Numbered from the stretch's first letter, positions 1 through 9,118 are shown. The stretch is DNA of 64,000 nt from Bdellovibrio sp. qaytius (GCA_004011035.1 CP025734.1:2688001-2752000), one strand, 5' to 3'. Made by a program: numbers and translations. The notes: generated by a model from the sequence alone, not told the origin.

Positions 1-197
1 TCACATAGATGGTACTGTGTTCCGCGTTTTTCAACTAAACAGTGAATCGCAGAAACTTCTTTCGATTCTAAATCGACGTCAACTTCTGCACCTGAATCAA
101 GGCTGCTTCCGAAAACAATTTGATCTTTATCGATAAACTGCTTAACGAAGTGAATTTGATTATTCTTGAATACTCTAAATATTAGTGGAGATTTCAA
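1..197 (-). CDS. FHA-domain protein, 5' part only (GltG-like)
   Basis: Only the first 65 codons are in the window; the gene runs off the left edge. I read this frame directly from the minus strand. It opens with TTG (complement of 197-195), preceded by a strong AAGGGGGG Shine-Dalgarno, and the TTG overlaps the TGA of the upstream gene (TTGA), so the two are translationally coupled. The peptide fits an FHA fold: the glycine/serine strand IVFGSS, then the conserved SAIHCLVE segment, corresponding to the S-x-x-H phosphothreonine-binding region. FHA domains bind phosphothreonine peptides in the cytoplasm. As last gene of an operon ordered like gltA-F, it fits GltG, the FHA-bearing inner-membrane protein of the Myxococcus gliding machinery. 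That assignment is inference, because the TM and TonB-like parts lie outside the window. Confidence 0.7.
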   Translation of the reverse strand, partial: MKSPLIFRVFKNNQIHFVKQFIDKDQIVFGSSLDSGAEVDVDLESKEVSAIHCLVEKRGTQYHLC

Positions 198-469
198 CGT
201 CCCCCCTTAAGTCTTTGAATGTCCTCAGATGTTTTTCTCATTTCAGGTAAAAAGTTTTCTCTCAGTTTAATTAAACGAGTGTAATTGAAATTCTTTTTTT
301 GAAATAAATAAAATAGCTCTGGCTTTTGCGCAGAACCTTCTACTAATTCATCTTCGAAATTCAGGGTTTGTTTTTGCCCTGCTTTCAACTTGTAGTTTTG
401 CGCTAATGATACGTTCGCAACCAATAAAGTTGCTAAACCTACAATTAACGCAATATGTGATCGGAACAT
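194..469 (-). CDS. Small secreted protein (GltF position)
   Basis: A 91-residue protein with a clear Sec signal peptide (hydrophobic stretch ending SLA-Q at about residue 23). I chose ATG 469 because a CGAGG Shine-Dalgarno lies 6-7 bases upstream; an ATG five codons earlier (484) has no good site and nearly touches the upstream stop. The mature part is short and charged, with no recognised domain or cysteines, and should be periplasmic. It sits between a TPR lipoprotein and an FHA protein and is coupled to both, which is the place of the small GltF gene in the Myxococcus gltD-E-F-G order. I make the functional link from position only; I do not recognise the sequence itself. Confidence 0.65.
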   Translation of the reverse strand: MFRSHIALIVGLATLLVANVSLAQNYKLKAGQKQTLNFEDELVEGSAQKPELFYLFQKKNFNYTRLIKLRENFLPEMRKTSEDIQRLKGGR

Positions 470-485
470 AAACGACCTCGTCATA

Positions 486-1355
486 CTATTTTAAACCAGC
501 TTTTGCCTTTGATTCCAAATCTTTTATTAGATTTCTGGATTCTGAGGGCGCCCCTACAAACTTTAGTCTATTAAGAACATCAATTCCTTCGCGATATTTT
601 TGTTTATGATCAATCAACAAGATTGAATAGTTTAACATAATATCGCGCTGACCAGGATTATCCTTCATCAGCGTTTCATAAATTGATAATGCTTTGTCGT
701 ATTTTCCTGTGCCTGTTAAAGCAATTGCATAGTTATTCAAAGTTTTCATATCTTTTGTTCCCTTACGAACAGGAACTTCTAGAGCTAATTCTGCTTTTAA
801 ATAATCTTTTTCTTTAACGTAAATCGAACCTAAGTTCGCACCAATAACAGCATCGTCATTGTTTAATTCTAAACCTTTACGAAAAGCTTTAATTGCTTCG
901 CGCTTTTCACCTTGAGCCATACGAATCAAACCCATGTTACTGTAAAGCTCGGCACGGTTCTTATCGATCACCATTGCTTTATTTATCAAGTACTCAGCCG
1001 CTTCATAACGACCGCGTTTGTAATAAACCATCGCTAAAGCGTTCAATGCACGTAAATCTTTTGGATTTTGCGTTAAGATCTCAGTCGTAGCTTGTGATAT
1101 AGCATCGTCATTTTGCGCACGAATGGCTTCAGTTAAACGATCACTCGCAGAGGCTGCGCTATTCACGCTGCCTGCTCCGTTTTTCTTTAAACCACCGCTC
1201 AGTTCAGTATGAGGGCCACTCACTTTAGACGTAGCATCTGTGACTTCACTTTCAGATCTATTATTCTCTGAAGTTTTTTCTGACGAAGCACAACCCACCA
1301 TGAAGGCCAATGGTAATGTAAACACTAAGGCTTTAGTTAATTGAGATAGTTTCAT
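486..1355 (-). CDS. TPR lipoprotein, GltE/AglT-like
   Basis: A 289-residue lipoprotein. The signal peptide ends in a lipobox (FMVGC, Cys about residue 22) followed by Ala-Ser-Ser, with no Asp at +2, so outer-membrane sorting is likely. A Ser/Gly-rich linker to about residue 75 is followed by several consecutive tetratricopeptide repeats (about 85-285), with typical signatures such as ALAMVYYKRGRYEAA and NMGLIRMAQGEKREA. TPR lipoproteins of this layout act as scaffolds; in Myxococcus gliding the corresponding protein is GltE (AglT). The start codon shares its A with the stop of the preceding gene (TAATG), so the genes are coupled. Family-level call is firm; the Glt assignment rests on operon order plus domain match. 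Confidence 0.75.
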   Translation of the reverse strand: MKLSQLTKALVFTLPLAFMVGCASSEKTSENNRSESEVTDATSKVSGPHTELSGGLKKNGAGSVNSAASASDRLTEAIRAQNDDAISQATTEILTQNPKDLRALNALAMVYYKRGRYEAAEYLINKAMVIDKNRAELYSNMGLIRMAQGEKREAIKAFRKGLELNNDDAVIGANLGSIYVKEKDYLKAELALEVPVRKGTKDMKTLNNYAIALTGTGKYDKALSIYETLMKDNPGQRDIMLNYSILLIDHKQKYREGIDVLNRLKFVGAPSESRNLIKDLESKAKAGLK

Positions 1356-4300
1356 TATTTATCTCCCCCTACCCATTGGATTAAACGGGATTCTGAAGAC
1401 AGTTCTGATCCGTTGTAAATAGATTTACTGTCTTTAGCTGCGGCTTGAGCTAACGCATGCTTGTACGCATCGTTATACACATCTAAATCACGACCACGTT
1501 CAACTGCGGCTTTATAACTGTCATCCGCTTTTTTCAAGAATGGATCAGCGATTTTTTGAATACCAGCTGCGTATTGTTTTTTCTGTTCATCATTTAAACC
1601 TGCAGGCACCGGCGCGCTGACAATGGCGCTGCCAATGTGTTCATTCGTTGCACCTAATAAATCTAATGAGGCTACGATTTCATCAGCTGAATCTAATTTG
1701 ATTGTTTCAGTTAACAATTCACCAAGCTTAGTCACTAAACCTAATTTTTTATCAACAATCGACTTTTGCTTTTTCGGATCAGCCGGAATTCTTAATCCCA
1801 CTAATTCGTTATACATTACACCCGCATTGCGAAGTTTAATCTTAGCAATGTATTGAGCCGCATCTGATCTTTCAGATTGACGTAATTTATTGTAGACCGC
1901 GATCGCTTTATTTTCTTCGTCTTTGCCACCGTAATAAAACGCAGCCACACGTTTAGAAGAATCATGAGCAGATTCAGCGTATTCGCGATATTTCGACTGC
2001 CAGCCTGGGCTGTTTGATTTACGCATTAATTCAGCTAAGTTATAAAGTGTTTCAGAGCTTTCTTTGCCTGATTTATTCACCTTTAAAAACTCATTATATG
2101 TGTGAATAGCTTCTTTGTTATTACCTAAAGCTTCATACATAACAGCTGCATTAAATAAGTAATTCGGAGCCAATGAATCTTTTGGATTATCGCTAGCTGC
2201 TTTTTTGAATAACTTAGCTGACTCTTCAAACTGACCTGCATCCTGATAAAGCTTAGCTAAAAGTTTTTGCGCTTTTGGCTTCACAGTTTCAGAATTTTTA
2301 TCGTTTGTTGTTAAAGTCTTTTTGTAGTTTTGAATCGCTTCATAGTTTTTACCAGAGCGTTCAAAGTTTACACCGGCATTAAATAACGCCATTGAAACTA
2401 ATTCAGATTTTGGATTTTGAACCGCGAAAGCATTGTACTGCTCAGCTGATTGTAAATACTGTTTTTCGCCTTCTAAATCCTGACCCTTTTTAAAGCTTGC
2501 GCGCTCTAAAACGTTACGGATATCTGCACCGGCTTTAGAGTTTGAGATTGAATCATTTTGTAATAATTCAGTTCCCATTTTTTCTAAGCCCACGAAATCT
2601 TTTTTAAGATTGTAAATATCTAATAAAAGATTGGCCGAATACTCTGAGTATTTTGTTTTAGGGTATTTCGCTACGATCTCTTTAAAGATCACTTCAGCTT
2701 CGTTAAAGTGATTCGATTGGTAGTATAAACGACCCATACGAAATTTAATTTCAGCCATTTTTTCTGAGTTCGGAAATTTTTCAGTGTACCATTGCGCTGA
2801 TTTTAAGAATTTCTCAACTCTTGGATCCATTTGAATCGGTTCAATTGAATCACCTTTACGTTTTGCTAACTCTTCATCTTTTGGAAGAGCTTTTTCAATC
2901 GAAAGAAGTAAGTTTTGCGCAGACTTAGCACCATATTTACTTTTCGGTGCATTTTCAGCCACCCATAAATAGTGCGTTGAAGCCTCTTCATACTTATTCA
3001 TGTCGTAAAGTAATTCAGCGAAGAAGAAGTGCATTTCTGACACTTGCGGAGAATCAGAAAACTCTTGAAAATAAATTTGGTAACCATCTAAAGCCAATTG
3101 ACGTGAATAAGCTGCACGAGAATTTTGCGCTGTTTGATGCTGTTGTAAAATGTAATTTCTTAAAGTTTGTTCACGTAATTTATATGAATTCTCTAAGAAA
3201 GTCTGATCGCCTTTATTGCGTTCAGCCCAAGTCGAATCTTTTCTAAAGTCGTTGATCCAACGGTATAATTCTTCTTTAAACTGTGGAGAATTTTTAGAAT
3301 AAAAGTAATTTTGAACAATTTGATATTGGTATTCAAAAGCTTTTTTCGAAGTTGGATCTTCATTGATAAGCATTCTAAATACATCGCGAGAAGCGTCTTT
3401 TCCGCCCTTATCAGCGTAATAATAAGCTAATTTTTCGATGTAATTATTGCCATCAGGTAAGTTTAAACTTTTGAAATAGTTCACCGCACGTTTTGTATCA
3501 GCTATATCTGAGAAAAACACAACGATGTCACGTAATGCTTCGCCTTCTAACTTAGTTCTACGCACTGATTTTTTACGTGATGAATTTTCGCCATCTAATT
3601 TGATAATAAAATCTAAGTATTTAATACCTTCTTCAGTTTTGCCTAAACGGTATAAACACCAGCCACCTTTGTATAATGAGAAAGCATGTAAACGGTGACG
3701 TTTGTCTTTAATTAATTTTGAATACTCTTTATAGGCATCAGCCCATCTTTCGTTTTCAAAATAGTATTCACCTAAAGCAAAGTGCGCTTCACCTACGAAA
3801 GGTGAATTTGGGTATTTATGAGTTAATTGGTCGTAATACTCAGCGCCTTTTTTCGGTTCATTTAATTCGAAGTAATTGTAACCTAAGAAAAATAAAGCCT
3901 GGCTTACTTTTTCGTCGTTTGGATAATCACGCAAGAACCATTCATACAATTGAATCGCACGGCGATTATACTGCTGTGATTCTTTTGTATCTAATTTAGG
4001 TTTTGTTTTAGTTTTACCCTCTTGAAAATTACGGATTTGCGCATCGTAGTTATCTTGTTTGCGCGAATCTACTAGAGTTGATTTCTCAACATAAAGCTCA
4101 GCTAAACGTAACCACAATTCACCACGATTTGGGCTGTTTTCAAATTTTTTAGTTAATTTGTAAAGCTCTTGAATCTGACGATCTAAAGTTTTTTCGTATT
4201 CAGCTTGGTCATCACCTGGTTCAAACTTTAAAATCTCTGTTGAACGCGGTGGCTTTACCGTTGCTAAGTTCGTTTGCTGCTGTTGTTTAAACGCAAACTG

Positions 4301-4519
4301 AGCATCTGGTAAAGTTGTATCGTTTTTTTGCATCGATTGAACTTTACCACCACGGCTGTCTTCGCGAACTTTACTTAGAAGTTCACCCACGGTCATTTTT
4401 TTAGTCGTCGTTGCTGTTTTAGCTTTAACTTTAGTTTTAGCCTGAGCCAAGTCAGCCTTTGCGACTAAAATGCTAATCAATGCTGTAAAAAATAGTAACC
4501 ACTGAATCGTTTTCTTCAT
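1355..4519 (-). CDS. Giant periplasmic TPR protein, GltD/AgnA-like
   Basis: A 1054-residue exported protein: signal peptide (residues 1-27, ending LAQA), then a basic Lys/Thr-rich segment and a very long array of tetratricopeptide repeats covering most of the chain (about 100-900). Helical pairs such as ALFFLGYNYFELNEPKKGAE, AEIKFRMGRLYYQSNHFNEA and ALFNAGVNFERSGKNYEA are evident. The C-terminal 150 residues look helical without recognisable repeats. Repeats of the YbgF/BamD-like TPR_6 kind predominate. It lies 3 bases after the previous TPR gene and overlaps the next by one base. Length and position match GltD, the large periplasmic TPR protein of the gliding complex. Role is inferred: a periplasm-spanning scaffold joining outer-membrane barrels to inner-membrane parts. 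Confidence 0.75.
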   Translation of the reverse strand: MKKTIQWLLFFTALISILVAKADLAQAKTKVKAKTATTTKKMTVGELLSKVREDSRGGKVQSMQKNDTTLPDAQFAFKQQQQTNLATVKPPRSTEILKFEPGDDQAEYEKTLDRQIQELYKLTKKFENSPNRGELWLRLAELYVEKSTLVDSRKQDNYDAQIRNFQEGKTKTKPKLDTKESQQYNRRAIQLYEWFLRDYPNDEKVSQALFFLGYNYFELNEPKKGAEYYDQLTHKYPNSPFVGEAHFALGEYYFENERWADAYKEYSKLIKDKRHRLHAFSLYKGGWCLYRLGKTEEGIKYLDFIIKLDGENSSRKKSVRRTKLEGEALRDIVVFFSDIADTKRAVNYFKSLNLPDGNNYIEKLAYYYADKGGKDASRDVFRMLINEDPTSKKAFEYQYQIVQNYFYSKNSPQFKEELYRWINDFRKDSTWAERNKGDQTFLENSYKLREQTLRNYILQQHQTAQNSRAAYSRQLALDGYQIYFQEFSDSPQVSEMHFFFAELLYDMNKYEEASTHYLWVAENAPKSKYGAKSAQNLLLSIEKALPKDEELAKRKGDSIEPIQMDPRVEKFLKSAQWYTEKFPNSEKMAEIKFRMGRLYYQSNHFNEAEVIFKEIVAKYPKTKYSEYSANLLLDIYNLKKDFVGLEKMGTELLQNDSISNSKAGADIRNVLERASFKKGQDLEGEKQYLQSAEQYNAFAVQNPKSELVSMALFNAGVNFERSGKNYEAIQNYKKTLTTNDKNSETVKPKAQKLLAKLYQDAGQFEESAKLFKKAASDNPKDSLAPNYLFNAAVMYEALGNNKEAIHTYNEFLKVNKSGKESSETLYNLAELMRKSNSPGWQSKYREYAESAHDSSKRVAAFYYGGKDEENKAIAVYNKLRQSERSDAAQYIAKIKLRNAGVMYNELVGLRIPADPKKQKSIVDKKLGLVTKLGELLTETIKLDSADEIVASLDLLGATNEHIGSAIVSAPVPAGLNDEQKKQYAAGIQKIADPFLKKADDSYKAAVERGRDLDVYNDAYKHALAQAAAKDSKSIYNGSELSSESRLIQWVGGDK

Positions 4520-4522
4520 ATA

Positions 4523-6136
4523 TTACTCGCAGCTTTGTTTTCCAAGATAGTGATAATTTCCGACTTCATCTAACCAGTACTCACCTTGAAACGGATAGTA
4601 CTCGTAACCATTTTGCACGTAGAATGAACGATCTTGTTTATCATCCACTTGCAAATCTGTTAGATCTTTACCAGCGATACGTTTTTTAATAGTTTCTTTT
4701 TTGCCGTTAATCATTTCATAACGGATTAAACTTGCTTGTTCTTGTAAATCTTTAAGCTCTACATTCATGTTTTCTAAGTGAGCTTTAACCATATCGCCCG
4801 TAAGAGCCTTAGCCCCTTTTAAACGATTAGCTATGATTTTAAGAGCGTATTGCCCCACTGCCGCGTTACGAAAAGTAGGATTTTCTTCAATTGATTTTTG
4901 CTCATCCACAAGTTTTTTAATGTAAGCTAACGAACGACGAACGTTACCCTCTTGCGAAATTTTGTTCACAACTTTTAAAGGTAAAACAGTTTTTTTCGTT
5001 ACGTCTTCTTCTTTTCTCATGATGTAAGCTTTAGCCACTTCAGAGTAATAGCTTTCAGCTGCTCTGCCTGAATTTAAATAGCTTTCAATACTTGATTGCA
5101 CGGGGCCGTATTGTTTTTCATAAAGGCTTAATACTTTTTCGATCTCGTCGTATTTACAGATATATAAGTAAACAATAGATCTTAAAAGTAATGATTCTGG
5201 AATATAAAAATCTTCATAGTAGCTTGAATGAAGTGATTGAAAGTTAGATAATGCCGAACGGAAACGAGCGGCTCTTAACATCGCCCAGCTTTTTTCAAAC
5301 ATTGCATCATGCCACATCACGTGATCACGAGGAATTTTTGAATACATATCAATCGCGCCTTCAAAGTCTTTTTTCTGATACATTGAACGCGCAATACCCA
5401 TCATGGCAGCCACTTTATTTGTATCAGTTACTTTTGCACTATCACGAACATTTAAAAGTTTTTTGAAAGTCGAAATAGCTAATTCAGGTTGTTTAGCTTC
5501 AGCTTGTGCTAAAGCTAACTCATAAACTGCATTAAAGTAGTAACGGCTTTGTGGGCCAACTTTAGAAAACGACTGCACGGCTTGAGAAAAATCACCATTA
5601 GCTGACTTGATCTCACCTAAGCGGTAGAAAAGCATTTCTCTGTGTTGAGTCGGAACCGAATTCACATCAATACGCTGAATGGCGTAATTTAATAATGTTT
5701 CGTCACCTAATCTATCAGTTACGATTAATAACTTTTCAATAGCTTGGCGAGTAAAACGTCCGTCACCTGATTTAATCAATTCAACGAATTGAAAGGCTGC
5801 CGTTTGATTTAAATTAAGTTCCATCAGCGCTTCGCCTAAGTACAAACGCAATTGCGGGCGTTCTGCTAATAGATCAGAACGTTTAGTTAACGCGTATAAA
5901 GTGTTCGCAGCAGCTTGGTAATTTCCATTCTTAAACTGAGTGATCGCCGCCTGAATTTGGCCACGCGCATTCGAATTTTTTGAATCAGAATAAACTTTAG
6001 GAGCTGCTTTGCGCTGAAACGACTGCGGAATCGGTTTAGCTTTTTTTGCTTTGTGAGTTTGAGCGAAGGCCACATCCATTGATGTGAAAGCAATCGCTGC
6101 AGCTAGGACCAGTGAGGTTGTTTTTAAATTAATCAT
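4523..6136 (-). CDS. Periplasmic TPR protein, GltC-like
   Basis: A 537-residue secreted protein with a signal peptide (about residues 1-26, VAFAQT) and TPR-like helical repeats through about residues 60-350 (for example QIQAAITQFKNGNYQAAANT and GIARSMYQKKDFEGAIDMYS). The C-terminal third is helical and charged, ending in an aromatic-rich tail (YYPFQGEYWLDEVGNYHYLG) that carries a single late Cys. The start overlaps the preceding stop as ATGA, so it is translated with the barrel gene upstream. In Myxococcus, gltA-B-C encode two outer-membrane barrels and a periplasmic TPR protein in this order and with these features. GltC-like is therefore my best call; a general TPR scaffold is the fallback. 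Confidence 0.72.
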   Translation of the reverse strand: MINLKTTSLVLAAAIAFTSMDVAFAQTHKAKKAKPIPQSFQRKAAPKVYSDSKNSNARGQIQAAITQFKNGNYQAAANTLYALTKRSDLLAERPQLRLYLGEALMELNLNQTAAFQFVELIKSGDGRFTRQAIEKLLIVTDRLGDETLLNYAIQRIDVNSVPTQHREMLFYRLGEIKSANGDFSQAVQSFSKVGPQSRYYFNAVYELALAQAEAKQPELAISTFKKLLNVRDSAKVTDTNKVAAMMGIARSMYQKKDFEGAIDMYSKIPRDHVMWHDAMFEKSWAMLRAARFRSALSNFQSLHSSYYEDFYIPESLLLRSIVYLYICKYDEIEKVLSLYEKQYGPVQSSIESYLNSGRAAESYYSEVAKAYIMRKEEDVTKKTVLPLKVVNKISQEGNVRRSLAYIKKLVDEQKSIEENPTFRNAAVGQYALKIIANRLKGAKALTGDMVKAHLENMNVELKDLQEQASLIRYEMINGKKETIKKRIAGKDLTDLQVDDKQDRSFYVQNGYEYYPFQGEYWLDEVGNYHYLGKQSCE

Positions 6137-6984
6137 CTGTATGAAGCCTCCGGAAAGAAGAAACTAACGCCTGCTGATAAAACTAAATCGTTATAACTGC
6201 TTTTTTCAGGAGCCGCGGCACCTGGTGTTGCATCTGTAATTACTGGTGTTCCTGAAAATCTGTTGAAACTGTAATCCCAGCGAAAAGCCATTGATTTAGT
6301 GATTGCAAAAATTTGTCCTAAACCAAAATGCATCGTCGGCACATTGCCTTCTTTTGCATTTGTTGCTGATGTACCACCACCGATGGCGAAGTACATATCA
6401 AATGGAATGATTGAATCGTTTAAGTTAGAAATCTTACCGTAAATAGGACTCCAGACTAAATCTAAGCCCGTGTATCTTTTCGTGTAGATAAATTGTTCGG
6501 CTTTTAAACCGTGCTCTTCTCTGATTTCTTTTGCCGATTCACGTTCTGAATTCGTCATGAACATCGTGCTTAACTCTAAGCCAAAAGTTTCTGTAAAATT
6601 GTAGCTTAAGTTTAATTTTGCACCCACGTTGTTATACCAAGGTGTGTTCGTCATCACACTTCCAGCAGCGAAAAACTGAAAACGTTGAGTTTTCGGCATG
6701 AATTTCTTTTGAATAACAGAAACTTCACTAAATGGCGCTAAACGATTTAGATCTTTTAAATCTTTAACATCTACACCTTGAGTATTTTGTTTTAACTGAG
6801 CTGGCAACTCTTCGTCAGATTTAGCTGCAGGCTTTGTTTCTTTAGCAGCCGGTTGATTCGTGTAAACGCCTTCAACACTTACGATTTCATCGTCGTCTAA
6901 AGATTGTTGCGCGTTAGCGTTGACTGTCATTCCAGCAAACATCGCGAAAAGAATTAATTTTGTAAAAATACCATTAATTTTCAC
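6133..6984 (-). CDS. Outer-membrane beta-barrel protein, GltB/GltA-like
   Basis: A 283-residue protein with a signal peptide (ends NANA-Q, about residue 25), a low-complexity linker rich in Ala, Lys and Glu (30-75), and a barrel domain from about residue 95 in which alternating hydrophobic/aromatic strands are visible (LNLSYNFTETFGLELSTMF, MAFRWDYSFNRF). It ends in VSFFFPEASYR, so the usual terminal Phe is displaced by a few residues. The pattern resembles the myxobacterial/Bdellovibrio outer-membrane barrel family to which GltA and GltB belong. The next gene overlaps it (ATGA). Together with the barrel gene upstream it would form the outer-membrane part of a gliding apparatus. Confidence 0.68.
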   Translation of the reverse strand: MKINGIFTKLILFAMFAGMTVNANAQQSLDDDEIVSVEGVYTNQPAAKETKPAAKSDEELPAQLKQNTQGVDVKDLKDLNRLAPFSEVSVIQKKFMPKTQRFQFFAAGSVMTNTPWYNNVGAKLNLSYNFTETFGLELSTMFMTNSERESAKEIREEHGLKAEQFIYTKRYTGLDLVWSPIYGKISNLNDSIIPFDMYFAIGGGTSATNAKEGNVPTMHFGLGQIFAITKSMAFRWDYSFNRFSGTPVITDATPGAAAPEKSSYNDLVLSAGVSFFFPEASYR

Positions 6985-6993
6985 TTTTCACTC

Positions 6994-7701
6994 CTAAAAT
7001 AAATAGTTTAAGCCGACTTCTAAATTAGTCGTGTAAGTAAGACGTTCTTTAAATGAGTCAGGAGCCGGTGTTGGATTACTTATTAACATTGATCCTTTTT
7101 TAAAAGGAATCGGCGCTTGATGCATAAATAGACGTAAATCAGTTTTTAAAGATAATGATCTATTAAAATAAAATCTTTCACCCAGACCCACAGCAACCGC
7201 AGGGTAAGATTTATTTTCGTAAGCCACCATACCCGCAGAACCAGATGCATATATAGTTGTGTTGATCACAGCTAGTTTAGATAAAGATAACTTTCCGTAA
7301 TAAGGTTTGAAGTTATAATCTAATAAGATCGTGTTCGTTGGTTTTGGTGCACGATTAAAATCTAAATTGTGAGATTCTTTTAAAGCTTCAGCGTCTTTAG
7401 AAAGACCCGAACTATTTTGGCTATATAAAACACCTAAAGAATGTAATTCAGAAAAATGGTAATTCGCGGCGATACCAAATTTTGTCGTGTCATAGATTGG
7501 TTCAGTTAAGGCGTAACCACCAAAAATACCCACATCGATACGACCTTGAGTTGCGACATTGCGGTTTTTCACACTTTGTGGGTGATCAAACACCGGGTAA
7601 ACCGACTCTTGCGCTAATTCATCAAGTGGAACTTCAACAGAATCAGCTGCGTGGGCCAAGCTTGCAAACAAAAGAACAAAAATTATGTTTCTAATCATCA
7701 C
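6994..7701 (-). CDS. Outer-membrane beta-barrel protein, GltA/GltB-like
   Basis: A 235-residue barrel protein with a signal peptide (MIRNIIFVLLFASLAHA-A). Strand-like stretches with alternating aromatic residues run to the C-terminus, which ends in the outer-membrane signature LEVGLNYLF with a terminal Phe. The start is either GTG at 7701, overlapping the kdsC stop, or ATG at 7698; an AAAGGAAAAG ribosome site could serve both. The following gene encodes a second barrel of the same general kind 9 bases on, as in the gltA-gltB pair. It is probably the first dedicated gene of the Glt-like operon and may be expressed from the promoter upstream of kdsC. Confidence 0.68.
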   Translation of the reverse strand: MMIRNIIFVLLFASLAHAADSVEVPLDELAQESVYPVFDHPQSVKNRNVATQGRIDVGIFGGYALTEPIYDTTKFGIAANYHFSELHSLGVLYSQNSSGLSKDAEALKESHNLDFNRAPKPTNTILLDYNFKPYYGKLSLSKLAVINTTIYASGSAGMVAYENKSYPAVAVGLGERFYFNRSLSLKTDLRLFMHQAPIPFKKGSMLISNPTPAPDSFKERLTYTTNLEVGLNYLF

Positions 7702-8255
7702 TACACTTTTCCTTTAGAATAAAAACCATATTTTAAAATAAAATCACAAACTTCGCGAACCGCACCGTTACCGGCAGGGCGTTTAGTGATGTATTGAACT
7801 GCTTCTAAAACTTCTTCCATAGCATCAGGAACAGTTGCAGAAAACTGCACGTTGTTCAAAATCGGAAGATCAAAAAAATCGTCTCCCATATAAGCCATTT
7901 CAGAAGGTAAAATTCCTGATTGTTTTTGCAGATCTTCAAACGAAGGCGTTTTATTCAAAGCCCCTTCGTAAAAGTATGAAATCCCTAGCATTTTAGATCT
8001 TGAACGAACGTCCTCTGCAGTTGAACCAGTAATGATTGCAACCTTATAGCCATTCTCTAAAAGTGCTTTAATACCAACGCCGTCACGAACGGAATAAATT
8101 CTTTTCCATTGCCCGTTTGAGTCCATCCACAAACGACAATCCGTTAAAATTCCGTCAACGTCTAAAACTAACATCTTAATATTCTTTAATTTTTGTACAT
8201 CTATGCCCACGTTACCATTGTTAAAAATAAAACTGCAGGGGGCAACACCTGCCAT
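7701..8255 (-). CDS. kdsC: 3-deoxy-D-manno-octulosonate-8-phosphate phosphatase
   Basis: A HAD-superfamily phosphatase of 184 residues that removes phosphate from KDO-8-phosphate in the cytoplasm, a step in making the KDO of LPS inner core. Visible motifs: DVDGILTD (nucleophile and acid/base Asp), TGSTAEDV (motif II Thr/Ser region) and MGDDFFDLPIL (motif IV Asp pair binding Mg). The Gly-rich tail with KRPAGNGAVREVCDFIL is typical of KdsC, including the Arg that reaches into the neighbouring active site of the tetramer. The first 20 residues before the core are poorly conserved, so a downstream GTG start is possible. It heads the gliding-type operon, while kdsD and kdsB lie about 2-5 kb away, separated by two plus-strand genes. 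Confidence 0.92.
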   Translation of the reverse strand: MAGVAPCSFIFNNGNVGIDVQKLKNIKMLVLDVDGILTDCRLWMDSNGQWKRIYSVRDGVGIKALLENGYKVAIITGSTAEDVRSRSKMLGISYFYEGALNKTPSFEDLQKQSGILPSEMAYMGDDFFDLPILNNVQFSATVPDAMEEVLEAVQYITKRPAGNGAVREVCDFILKYGFYSKGKV

Positions 8256-8402
8256 AGATAACCCTAGTTACTCAGCGACCTAAGTCCTGCAAAAAAGAGT
8301 TATGTATCATTCTTAATGACATGAACTGGACGATTGTCTGCCGAGCTGTTTTTAATTCCCAATATTTCAGCGTTCTTGCACAATCGAAGAAGGAGATTCA
8401 AC

Positions 8403-9086
8403 ATGTTAAAAATTTCTGCGTTATCTACGATTCTGATCCTTTTAGGCGCGACAATTTCACAGGCGCAACAACTTAACGTAATTCAAGTTAAAGGCAATCG
8501 CGCAATTGTCGAAGTACAAACTGGCGAAAAATTAAAAGTTGGCGAAAGTTATTCTGTTGGTAAAGTTGACGGCGAAGTTTCACTTGATCCTGTCGCTGCA
8601 GGCAAAGGTTCACGCAATTATTTACTGGGTTTAGACTTAAGCTTATCAAGCACTAAAGCTGATACGGCAGGTGCGCAATCAACAATGGTGATCAATACAG
8701 ATTTAAAATTTGGTTGGAACAAAAAACAGTACGAATACGGCCCAGTACTTGCGTTTGATTATTCAAAAAGTGGCAGCCTTAAACCTAACTACACTTGGGG
8801 CGCCGGCGCTTTCGGAGCTTACAACTTTCAACCGAACATTATCGGCACAGATTTAATTTTTTCTGGCGATGCCCAATTTGTTTTCGCACAAACAAAACAA
8901 GGATCAGCCGATGCATTTAACTCGATGGGATTAACTGTCGGACCATTTGCAAAATGGTACGGTCTTAGCGAAGATCACTGTATTCGCGGCGGATTAGTAT
9001 TTTCATGGGAGCGCACAAGCCCAGCGACTGGCGCCGTAACAACAACAGGCGTTGAAGCCGTCGTCGGCATCTCAACTTATTTTTAG
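8403..9086 (+). CDS. Secreted, probably outer-membrane barrel protein
   Basis: A 227-residue protein. I place the start at ATG 8403, eight bases after an AAGGAG site, rather than at the in-frame TTG 8334. This gives a clean signal peptide (LKISALSTILILLGATISQAQ). After a short basic region (residues 25-65: VKGNRAIVEVQTGEKLKVGE) come amphipathic strands with alternating aromatic and polar residues, and the protein ends GISTYF with C-terminal Phe, so it probably is a small outer-membrane barrel. There is a strong terminator downstream. It is transcribed away from kdsC and sits between kdsC and kdsD. No named family recognised. Its stop codon TAG lies inside the inverted repeat of the neighbouring RAYT element. 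Confidence 0.7.
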   Translation: MLKISALSTILILLGATISQAQQLNVIQVKGNRAIVEVQTGEKLKVGESYSVGKVDGEVSLDPVAAGKGSRNYLLGLDLSLSSTKADTAGAQSTMVINTDLKFGWNKKQYEYGPVLAFDYSKSGSLKPNYTWGAGAFGAYNFQPNIIGTDLIFSGDAQFVFAQTKQGSADAFNSMGLTVGPFAKWYGLSEDHCIRGGLVFSWERTSPATGAVTTTGVEAVVGISTYF

Positions 9087-9111
9087 GTAGGCCGTCCCTT
9101 TTTCGGGAGCG
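9083..9111 (+). repeat. REP-like inverted repeat, left copy
   Basis: Perfect reverse complement of 9846-9874. It contains GTAG at 9087-9090 followed by a hairpin (TCCC, loop TTTTTC, GGGA). It includes the TAG stop of the gene ending at 9086. Confidence 0.85.
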
Positions 9112-9118
9112 ACGAGTT

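Noticed and set aside
8334-8402. TTG start 23 codons upstream for the 8403-9086 gene
   Set aside because: It would place a basic segment before the signal peptide, while ATG 8403 has an AAGGAG site and a clean signal peptide.
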